From assembly GCA_944472155.2 (NCBI GenBank), contig OX235272.1, positions 93,006,020 to 93,070,019 on the forward strand: a stretch of 64,000 nt of DNA. The letters are read 5' to 3'. Under the pieces are notes generated by a model. The model was not told the DNA's origin. It searched no databases and was given only the letters and a program-made list of their open reading frames with translations. The DNA comes from Trichobilharzia szidati. Lineage: Eukaryota > Platyhelminthes > Trematoda > Strigeidida > Schistosomatidae. This document shows, piece by piece, positions 55,891 to 64,000 of the stretch (the first letter of the stretch is position 1; each line of letters opens with the position of its first letter). Position numbers and translations under genes: made by a program.

Positions 55891-56800
55891 CTTCGGAGCA
55901 ACGCTAAGAGAAGTGTTCTCCAGTCGTCCATTGATTTGCAGAAACCTTAAGGACAAGATCTCAAATCTGGCCACTTCGGTGTGTGTATATATCAGTTCAC
56001 CTGTTGCTGTGGTTGTTTGACGCGTATTCTGTCCAAAAGGGTTGAAGAACACTTATCCCGCATGTCTGCAAAAAGGTAATAGTGGCTCAATAAGGAGTGC
56101 GATAATCGAACATCTCGTCAACACTGGTCATTCCATCTCAACAAACGCCTCCTTCAAAGTGATCTACAAAGTGAAGAACAACCTACCAAAGGCAGTACGC
56201 TTTCGTCTCCTTTGTATTGCTGAAGCCTTAACCATTCAGTTGGAGAAACTAGAGTTATGTATACAAAAGAAAATCATCCAACCACTTCTACTATCATGGT
56301 AACAACTGTGTTGACTTCTACTGACTTCATGTTTGTGTGCTTATTTTTTCTTTTCTAACTCCTTAAAGCATTTGTAATTTTCAGGGCTCTTACATAATTC
56401 CACGTTTTCCTTTGTTTCTATGTGCATCCTAATCACAACTCACTCATGAAACTATTCATCTTATTACGTAACTGTATCACGCTTATTCAACTTCCTTTAT
56501 GTGTTAATAGATATGTTTTTTGACAACACATCACCGCTACCCTTTTACCAATCTTCACCCTCCCCCTAGTTACAATTTGATTATTCATCACATTTTTGAA
56601 ATGTCTTGACAACAATAACCCTAACTTATTTTTATTCTTATCGGACAAATCTGATGTACACATACATAAAAAAATAAGTATATATAGTTGCGATTGTACA
56701 GCTGAGTGAATGAATTCGCCACCGAAAAGAGACTCTTCACTGAACTCCGTGTTTTGTTTTCATTAATATCTGGATGGGAATTATTCCTGAATATCTGTAA
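55885..56800 (+). mobile_element. PLE family 1, GIY-YIG region to terminal block
   Basis: Coding part 55885-56302: FSSRPLI, a broken nuclease core, NTYPACLQKGNSGSIRSAII, EHLVNTGHSISTNASFKVIY, then KAVRFRLLCIAEALTIQ and LELCIQKKIIQPLLLSW and a stop. The 3' untranslated region 56303-56640 is followed by the terminal block (TTATCGGACAAATCTGATGT, GAATGAATTCGCCACCGAAA, AGAGACTCTTCACTGAACT). It defines the order protein end, 3' region, terminal block used to interpret the palindromes. Confidence 0.85.
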
Positions 56801-56844
56801 TTGATGTGTGCCTCGTGACAAATTGGATTCGCATCGAAGGTACT

Positions 56845-57078
56845 GGTGAGGGCTGTGCTATATATTCCTTTACGTTCCCAGTGGAACATAGGGCTTCAAG
56901 CTAGAGCTTTGATGTTTCGGAAGCAGTGGTGTTTTATTTTTACGGGATGGGGTTGCTAGCCTCATGCCCAACCTTCCCTCTTTACCAGTCTTATTGCTGG
57001 CTTAGGGAGTTAAAGAAGTGCCTCGTCGGCCGGAGGCGTGGTTGGTGAGCATTCTACCGCTGTGCCACAGATGCACTT
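56845..57078 (-). mobile_element. SINE-D (reverse)
   Basis: 3' end CCTTTACGTTCCCAGTGGAA, hairpin GCTTCAAGCTAGAGC, body TTGCTAGCCTCATGCCCAAC, truncated B box, and A box CTACCGCTGTGCCACAG, as read on the plus strand. Confidence 0.85.
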
Positions 57079-57329
57079 ATTAATGTCTGTTAATGTCAGA
57101 CTCATGTGCTATCTGTACGAGAACACACTATCTAGAGAGAATTTGCTTCTTGATCACGTATTGATCAATTCTTATGACTGAATGTCTATATCAGTTAGCA
57201 TTCATTCCTGTATATTGCCTTTCAGACTATGGCATCTCAAACTGACAGACTTTCTCTGTAAAATTCTACATTAATTCGTCCACTTTTATCGGAGAATAGT
57301 GAAAATGGTCTATATTTTTCCAATCCTTA

Positions 57330-57530
57330 GCGTTTCGAGTAGAATGTAGGACTTTAGGCTGCAGTCTTGAAGTTTTAGGAGCGGTACTGTTGTTCTGGTG
57401 GATTGAAAGCTTCACGTTCAACCTTCCTTCTTTACTGACTAGGTGAGGTTTAGTAGGGCGCTGGCTAGGAATCGAACCTTGACTACGTGGATGATTGGTC
57501 AACATTCTATTACTTAACCATTGATGTAGT
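57330..57530 (-). mobile_element. SINE-D-like diverged copy (reverse)
   Basis: The 3' half is like 50385-50575. The B box GGAATCGAACC and an A-box-like region near 57510-57525 support a tRNA-derived head. Confidence 0.6.
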
Positions 57531-57869
57531 CGAAATGATAAAGCCGTCGAATTCCACACTTAATGACACTGCTTTTACTTTTGAAAGGACACTGCTTCCC
57601 ATAATGATTTACATACACTTTAACAATCAGTATTTTGCAGTCAGACAACTTTTGACTGCTAGAAAACGACTGAATGCTTCTCATTAGTTCTCATCGCCTG
57701 TCTACATTTTTTTCCTTTTGAATTAAAATTAGTCAGTTGTCTAAAAACTAATTCATTAAATAAGTAAAAGAAAACAACTCAAAGTTTCAAGGTCGTCTTT
57801 GTCACAAAGGAAAATAAGTTGGATAGACATTAAAAATCAGAGAGCACTGAATAGCTCTTTCCTCTAAGA

Positions 57870-58225
57870 TTGACTTTAGTTAGAGAACCATGAGAAAGCA
57901 ACAGGGAGTACTGGAGAGCTGTTTCGTCCCACTTTGAGACTCTTCAGAAGCACACGTATACCTGTGACTACACGGTTAGGGATGGAACCCATGATCTTCA
58001 GATTACGAGGTGAGCCAGTCGGTCATTCAAACACTGGGACAGAAGTCAATGTCTCATGAATTCTAGCTTTTGTCAATTTACTATACATAGAGCGCTAACA
58101 CTAGTTAATGTCTTTGGAGAGTATTTGTTCTCATAGTCGAATTGGTGGAACTCAGTGGTCATGACTTCCCAGTATAACTTCGCGTAACTTCATCCTGTAG
58201 TTAGTTACTAGTGAGTACTAGACGA
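57870..58225 (-). mobile_element. SINE-B, near full-length (reverse)
   Basis: Tail (TTAGAGAACCATGAGAAAGC), module near 57908-57957, B-box area, tRNA head and 5' blocks, ending at TTACTAGTGAGTACTAGA. Confidence 0.78.
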
Positions 58226-58432
58226 CTAATTTTCAACTGTTCGTTGACAGGGATTTGATCGATTCCAAGTTCGATCACGAATTGGTTTCAGTTAAATAAT
58301 CACTGGTTGAAGACTCTAAAACTAGGATGAACACAACTAGCTGTCCAGTGCTGTCTAAATGCGATGTTGATTCATGACCACATGTATCTAGTAATTAATT
58401 AGATCCCTATATAAACTAACACATGAAAACAC
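58226..58432. mobile_element. SINE-B tandem tail folding back into a forward module
   Basis: The reverse tail 58226-58300 follows the junction. At about 58303 it flips to a forward module (GACTCTAAAACTAGGATGAA, AGCTGTCCAGTGCT) and tail. Confidence 0.7.
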
Positions 58433-58464
58433 AGTTCTAATTAGAGTAGCAAATTATATGCATA

Positions 58465-58712
58465 ACTGAAAAGTGTTGGTTTGCAAGGAATCGATTGGTT
58501 ACAGAATTGTCACGAGGTGATATCAGTTAGAGAACCTTCGGAAACCATCAGTACTGGACATCTGTTTCGCCCTAGCTTTGAACTCATTGCCACTACGCAG
58601 CCACCATCGGGTTTCGACCCAGGAACTCCAGGTTACAAGTCAAGCTCGTTGAGCATTCGGCCTCTGTGACCCGTCCCAATGGCTCATGAATTCTAACTTC
58701 TACCGATTCGTG
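58465..58712 (-). mobile_element. SINE-B (reverse), 5'-truncated
   Basis: The module at about 58551-58603 has GAAACAGATGTC with GTCC-like stem II degraded. The B box (GGGTTTCGACCC) and tRNA-like head follow. The copy is cut by the RTE fragment at about 58720. Confidence 0.78.
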
Positions 58713-58729
58713 TCATCATTTATTATTAT

Positions 58730-59365
58730 TGTCTCCTTTAGTTCCTACAGGAACATAGGGCTTCGGCTGCACGTCTCCAATGCGTTCGGTTCTCCACCAA
58801 CATTTTCACGCTACTCCACGTCTGCCCACATCCTTTCCCCTTCTCCTCTTCGCATGACCTCCTCCATCTCACCCTCGCATTGACGACCAACTCACCGCCT
58901 CCCATTCGGATTCCACTCGAGCGATGGCCTGACGTGTGATGTCGCTTGATGGTTTTCTCACAATATGGCCAATCCACCTCCATTTCTTCCTGCATATTTC
59001 TTGCACAATCGGTTCCTGTTGGGTTGGTTCACTCATTGCCAGAGATCCCTGTTGTTGATCTTTTCTGGCTGGCCATCTGATCTTGAGTAATGAGCGAAGA
59101 CAGCTGTTGATGAAGGCCTATAGTTTGTTCGAAGTGCCTTTCGTGACGCTACGCCAAGTCTCTGATGCGCATAGTAAGTAGCACTGACTTCACATTGGAG
59201 TTGAAAATCCGGATCTTATTTTCATTTTCATGCTGAGTGCTGTTGATCTCCACACAGACTTGAGAGTAATGAAAGCTTGCCTTGCTTTCCAGATCCTCGC
59301 TTTGATATCCTCATCAGTTCCGTCCACCTGTAGTTGAAATGATGCTTCCCAGGTAGGTAGGTAGT
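58730..59365 (-). pseudogene. RTE-type LINE C-terminal region and 3' end (reverse)
   Basis: In minus sense it runs through GTDEDIKARIWKARQAFITL, TDLHQQLSS-like and MQEEMEVDWPYCEKTIKRHH to RVRWRRSCEEEKGKGCGQTW, then NRTHWRRAAEALCSCRN. The 3' end GTTCCTGTAGGAACTAAAGG lies at 58735-58755. It is among the cleanest copies of this tail. Confidence 0.82.
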
Positions 59366-59472
59366 TAAATGAGGTATGATATGATTATGAACAATAAATT
59401 TTGTTCGAAACGTCATCCAGTGATATAGATGAAATAGAATTATCACTATTTACTTAACAACCTAGCTAATAG

Positions 59473-60313
59473 TAAATACGTAGTTCAGCGAAAAGTCTGT
59501 TTTCGGCGGCGAATTCGTTTTCTTAGCTGTACAATCGCAAATATATATGGGTTATTTTGTATGTATGTGTACATTAAGTTTGTCAAACAAAATTACAATC
59601 GGTTATGGTTATTTTAACTAAACAGGTGAAGATTGGTAATTGGAGTTACGCAATACAAAATTGGTCAAGAAAATTGGGTGTTAATGAAACTAGTGTAGTA
59701 ACAAAGGTAGGTGATGAGTTGTCACAAACAGTTGTTAAAAAGAAGTTACGTAATAATATGAACAGTTTGATGATTGAGTTGTACTCAGGATGCAAGTAGA
59801 AACAAAGTAGAGAATACGAAATTACGTAAGAGTTCTGAATGAATACAAGAATTATAAGCAATTAAAGAAACAGGCGAACAAACAAAATTCAGTCATTGAA
59901 AATCAACAGAGTTTTTACTATGATAATTGCTTATAATTCTTGTATTCATTCAGAACTCTTACGTAATTTCGTATTCTCTACTTTGTTTCTACTTGCATCC
60001 TGAGTACAACTCAATCATCAAACTATTCATATTATTACGTAACTCCTTTTTAACAACTGTTTGTGACAACTCATCACCTACCTTTGTTACTACACTAGTT
60101 TCATTAACACCCAATTTTCTTGACCGATTTTGTATTACGTAACTCCAATTACCAATCTTCACCTGTTTAGTTAAAATAACCATAACCGATTGTATTTTTG
60201 TTTGACAGACTTAATGTACACATACATACAAAATAACCCATATATATTTGCGATTGTACAGCTAAGAAAACGAATTCGCCGCCGAAAACAGACTTTTCAC
60301 TGAACTACGTATT
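59473..60313. mobile_element. PLE family 1 terminal region, near-perfect palindrome
   Basis: Left arm about 59473-59866 and right arm about 59924-60313 are almost identical inverted copies, each about 390 bp, of the PLE 3' region and terminal block. Only about 58 bp separates them. The two 64-codon frames they create in opposite directions differ at only a few residues, which shows the identity of the arms. No coding part of the PLE remains. Confidence 0.9.
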
Positions 60314-60355
60314 TTGTTTTCATTAATGCCTGGATGGGGATTATTCATGAATTAA

Positions 60356-61139
60356 TATTTAAATAATCTCCAACGGAATCCAATTTATGACTTGAATGTA
60401 AATAAATTCATGGGACGCGCACATACATACTGCACGCAGGCATGCAAAAACACACCCACACCCACAAGCAATACGTGACAATATTCAAGCGAGTTTCATT
60501 CATTTTTTATAAGGAAAAATTAAAGAGGTCAACATGTCAATTTTTTGGTACTTTATGATTATTTGTTTTGTTGATTTTTTCAGGCTTCTAAAAATGCCTT
60601 TTTCCTGTATTCCAACTGGTTTTATGTACAAAATAGAATGAAACCATTAATCCTACTGTTTTGTTGTCATGTCAACAGTTTTAGTAAATTACTAAATAAA
60701 TAGTTAAATTGGTAGCAATTAAAAAGACAACTTAATGATTTTCACATTATTGATACACATAGAGATTATGAGCTGCAGCATAACATAACTGTAGAATTTT
60801 ATTTTGTGTATTTACAGTAATTAAGCAAGAAAATGTGACTGTTAATACTTTTTCGGGTTGTTGTTGTTATGGGGACAATACATGATGATTTCACCGGTCT
60901 TAACATTCTCTCCTATGGTAGAACACACAGTCAACCCAGTAAATTAAACTAGATGGTGGATTTGTAGTGAATTGCAATAGATTTGAATAAGGCATTAAGA
61001 AGACAAATTTCGTGAGATGATATCATTTTATAGTTTCTTTACAACCGCTTCACAACTAACATGGTTAACAATAATAAAATAAAATGCATGACAATTACTC
61101 AGTTAAATAAAAAACAAAAGTACATACTAATGACCAATC
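60356..61139. other. Unassigned
   Basis: AT-rich with no recognisable element. Confidence 0.4.
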
Positions 61140-61835
61140 ATATTTAGATAGGTCATGTAGTCCATAGTAGACGAAGGTTGAAGTCTATTGCTTTTTGTAC
61201 ACACAGTTTAGGATGCATGTGATTAATCCCCCAAAGTGCTTCCATCACCTTCAATAACCAACCTTGAATTAGAGTTATGTGATGAAATAATTGTGAAACA
61301 GTCATTAATTAATATTGATTTTGTGACCTGACATTAATAAGTGTTTTGCAATGGATGATGCTGGATTTCTATTCAGATTAATCGCATCGGGATTTTCTAT
61401 ATGATTTAGTAGTCATTTTGGAACATGTTCTTTTCGACGACATTGGAACATTCTGTTGGTTCTACCTATATATAGGTGTCACCGCAGCTGCAGGTGAACT
61501 TGTAGATACAGTTTGAAGTAGAGTCCACAGAATTTCGTCCTTTAATCGTAGGTACAGGGATCGAAAATGTTCGGCAAGTGAGAAAAAGAGATGTGGTGTA
61601 GAATGTGCGTTTGATGGCTGACCGAAGTCTTTGAGCTAGCTGTCAACTGCATAATCTGGTCACCCTTGAATGGTAGGTTAATAAAGATAGATAGCTTTCT
61701 TTGGTACAGAAGCTGTTTTAATTGCAATAGAGTCAATGACGGATTTTGTACATAGTATGGAAATTTTCCCTGGAATACGCCTTCGATGTCAGTAAAACCT
61801 GGTGTTCCCATCGTGGTTAGGTCACAGTATCTATC
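61140..61835 (-). pseudogene. PLE GIY-YIG endonuclease region (reverse), separate family
   Basis: In minus sense the frame begins before 61811 (TDIEGVFQGKFPYYVQNPSL) and continues RKLSIFINLPFKGDQIMQL. After a stop it reads a Cys-rich lead and then YIGRTNRMFQCRRKEHVPK. After another stop it has NRNPASSIAKHLLMSGHKIN, and it ends near MHPKLCVQKAIDFNLRLLW. The nuclease has an intact YIGRT motif, with Arg and Glu-His spaced as in PLE GIY-YIG proteins. No reverse transcriptase is present. Confidence 0.83.
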
Positions 61836-61989
61836 TAGTGTTTTCGACTAAATTCAAGAAAGTCTATTTAGATATCACTAGCAGGCGTATTGTTTACACT
61901 GTCAGGATATCAGAAACAGGATGAAAATAATGGTTTTTAGTTCTCCTTTGTTTGCAGTCAACCTGTAACTGATATCGTTCACTGAATGG

Positions 61990-62690
61990 AATTGTCCATA
62001 CGATTTATTTCACCATACAGGAGTAAGATAACCCTGTCCGACTATTATCCCCCACGATGATATTCCTAACTGTGGTGGACTGGACTACGCACAAAACTCT
62101 ACACAGGGGGTGAAAAGACAGGAATACGCTGGACCATCGATAAGATGACTCTAGAAGATCTGGATTTCTCGCGTGGATGACTAATGTTTAATGTCACACA
62201 AACTCGAAGACTTACAGGCAGGCAAAAATCAACAAACTGACAGAAGAGGACGACAGTGAAAACAGGACTGCAGGTGAACATGGAGAAGACGGAGGTGATG
62301 AAGATAACCGACCAACCAATCGCAACAACAACAACAAGCAGCATCAAAGGGAGGAGGAACTTAACAGAGGTTACCTCCTTCACTTATCTAGGCAGCCAGC
62401 AAGGTTTCAACTGTAAGCAGTCGGAACGGATGAAGATGTGAAAACCAGCCAGAATCAGAAAGGCGAGGTACGCCTTCATCAACCTGAAACCAGTTTGGAA
62501 ATCTTCTGCACTCAGCCTAAGCATAAAGAACAAGATTCGCATTTTCAACACCAATGTCAAGTCGGTCCTTCTATACGGGTCAGAAACTTGCACTGCTTGT
62601 CACGAAAAGGATTTCCAACAGGTTACAGACTTTTATCAACAGCTGTCACCTTCGCTGGCTGGCTCCATACTGAAGATCGAATTAGCAGTC
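61990..62690 (+). pseudogene. RTE-type LINE reverse transcriptase fragment (forward)
   Basis: It reads GLDYAQNSTQGVKRQEYAG, then RRLTGRQKSTN, VKTGLQVNMEKTEVMKITDQ and LTEVTSFTYLGSQQGFNCKQ. After a TGA come KARYAFINLKPVWKSSALSL, IKNKIRIFNTNVKSVLLYGS and ETCTACHEKDFQQVTDFYQQ. It is homologous to 6100-6500 and better conserved. The F/Y-A-D-D box is missing, replaced by a rearranged join near 62100. Confidence 0.82.
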
Positions 62691-62870
62691 AGCATCCACT
62701 GGTCTACGAGCTTGTGTTGTAACCAAAAGGTCCTGGACACGAACCCCAGTGGGTGAGTATTGTGAAGAGTCCCAAACTAGGTTGAAACAGCTGTCCATCA
62801 CTCCTTGCTGGTTTTCAATGGTCCTCTAACTGATGTCAATCCCAGATCAAACTTGAACATATAAAAAAGG
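62690..62870 (+). mobile_element. SINE-B, 5'-truncated (forward)
   Basis: It begins in the tRNA head (GGTCTACGAGCTTGTGTTGT), followed by a B-box-like ACGAACCCC. The module at about 62752-62808 has AAGAGTCC, GTTGAAACAGCTGTCC. The tail GGTTTTCAATGGTCCTCTAA follows. It abuts the RTE fragment. Confidence 0.8.
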
Positions 62871-63634
62871 TTAGGCAAATGACCTGGAATAACTGAACAC
62901 TACAGGCTGTATTCATCAAATAAGACGTATAGAATAGGCTGATTAGTTAATCACATGTTTTAAGATAATTGACAGAAGAAAAAAATTATAACAATGTACA
63001 AAATGAACAGTAAGAAATGGGGTATAGAGAAATCGATACCAAAAACGAAATGCGGGCTATGAACTCCTCCTTATACACTCGTATTAGACGAATAAAACTA
63101 TCATAACATATACAGGTATATCTGAACTACTTACTCGTAAATAAATCAATTAAATATCAGAAATACAAGCAAGCCATAGTCTATGTGAGTTCTTAAATCA
63201 ATTAATCAATCAATCACTTTTTAAATTTTTCATGCATTTGACCTTCATTCTAAATCGGTAACAATGTTGATTACACAGATATGTAGAGTTAAAGGAATCA
63301 TATAATACAATACGATATTCGTTGAGATATATATCATTACTATTATTATTATTACTATTATTATTAGTAGTACCATTATAATATTGGTGGCCTGTCTAAA
63401 ACTTGAGCTATCAAAAACTTCCATCTCTCTCTGTTGCACATATTTTTTCTCGTTCGGTTTGTTTTAATCGATTAAGATATCACCTCTAATGGTATTATCT
63501 ACTCTGTGTGTGTATTTCAATTGTTTACAAGCTTCTGATTCTCAAGTTCCCACTAAACTTGAGGAAAGGTCTGATTGAGGGTGGCAATGTGTTCCAGTAC
63601 ATGAGATAACTTTTCTTCAGTTATTTCCTTGTGT
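62871..63634. other. Unassigned; (ATT)n at about 63334-63368
   Basis: Only the trinucleotide repeat was recognised. Confidence 0.45.
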
Positions 63635-63728
63635 GTTAGTGGCACAGCGGGAAAGTGCTCGCCAACCACGCCTCATGTGGCTCGGGGTCCGATCCACGGC
63701 CGACGCACTCCTTTACCTCGCTAAACCA
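63635..63728 (+). mobile_element. SINE-D head (forward), truncated by an RTE end
   Basis: GTTAGTGGCACAGCGGGAAA (A box) and GGGGTCCGATCC (B box) are followed by GCACTCCTTTACCTCGCTAA, then ATT repeats and the reverse RTE 3' end at about 63733. Confidence 0.75.
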
Positions 63729-63732
63729 GATT

Positions 63733-64000
63733 ATTATTATTTCCTTAATTCCTAGAGGAACATAGGGCTTCAGCCGTGCGTCTCCATTGCGTTCGGTTCT
63801 CTGTTGGAGTTTTCACCTGGCTCCAAGTCTGCCCACATGTTTTCATCTCCTCTTCACATGACCTCCTCCTCAAGTCACCCGCCCTCGCACTGACGACCAA
63901 CTCGCCGCTTCCCTTTCGGCCGGGTTCCACTCGAGCGATGGCCTGGCTTGTGATGTCACTTGATGGTTTCCTCAGAGTATGGCCAATCCACCTCCATTTC
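63733..64000 (-). pseudogene. RTE-type LINE C-terminus and 3' end (reverse), runs off the window
   Basis: In minus sense it reads a W-I-G-H-T-L-R-like start at the window edge, then EPGRKGSGELVVSARAGDLR, RRSCEEEMKTCGQTWSQVKT and NRTQWRRTAEALCSSRN. The 3' end GTTCCTCTAGGAATTAAGGA is at 63740-63760. Confidence 0.82.

Noticed and set aside
59605..60183. Mirror-image 64-71 residue frames as a duplicated gene
   Set aside because: They are non-coding PLE 3' region read in both arms of a palindrome.

Overview
The window looks like gene-poor nuclear DNA from a blood fluke (Schistosoma or a close digenean trematode). The main evidence is several copies of an Smalpha-type SINE, a tRNA-like head followed by a type I hammerhead ribozyme, which is a known schistosome repeat. 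They sit among Penelope-like (PLE), CR1/Jockey-type and RTE-type retroelement remnants in AT-rich DNA. I found no intact host gene, rRNA, functional tRNA or CRISPR array. Almost every open frame that can be interpreted is a broken retroelement fragment or a chance frame across a tRNA-derived SINE. The species is not resolved. Exons of a large-intron gene could be hidden, because short exons cannot be recognised by eye. The names SINE-B, -C, -D and -E are mine, not database names. Layout: 1-5 kb holds a PLE end, SINE-C, an RTE tail and a CR1 copy. 5-9 kb holds SINE-B, SINE-D and an RTE 3' end. 9.2-9.75 kb is a compound ATCT/ACTA microsatellite. 10-11 kb is a reverse-strand PLE. 11-15.6 kb holds SINE-B, Smalpha, a PLE terminal palindrome and tandem SINE-D. 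16.7-19.5 kb holds a second CR1 copy and PLE ends, including a palindrome. 19.5-30 kb is SINE-B, Smalpha, SINE-E and RTE remnants. 30-32.4 kb is a nest of reverse-strand PLE 3' ends. 33-40 kb is SINEs, including a three-part tRNA-like composite at 38.2-38.6 kb. 40-43 kb holds the best-preserved PLE, with reverse transcriptase and GIY-YIG regions. 44-55 kb is mostly SINE-B and SINE-D, plus an RTE fragment. 55-64 kb holds the third CR1 copy, PLE ends, a very long PLE palindrome and RTE pieces. How the parts fit: the SINEs carry pol III-type A/B boxes and seem to depend on the LINEs. SINE-D shares its 3' end with the RTE-like LINE, and SINE-C shares its 3' end with the CR1-like LINE. Smalpha and SINE-B instead end in hammerhead-type modules. 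The most interesting system is SINE-B. It has about 30 copies or fragments here, with a tRNA-like promoter upstream of a hammerhead-like module that differs from Smalpha by compensatory changes in stems I and III. Copies meet at the same head-to-tail junction in seven places, as expected for a retrozyme-like element that passes through a multimeric or circular RNA. A second theme is fold-back (inverted) duplication of element ends, seen for SINE-B, Smalpha and at least three PLE families.
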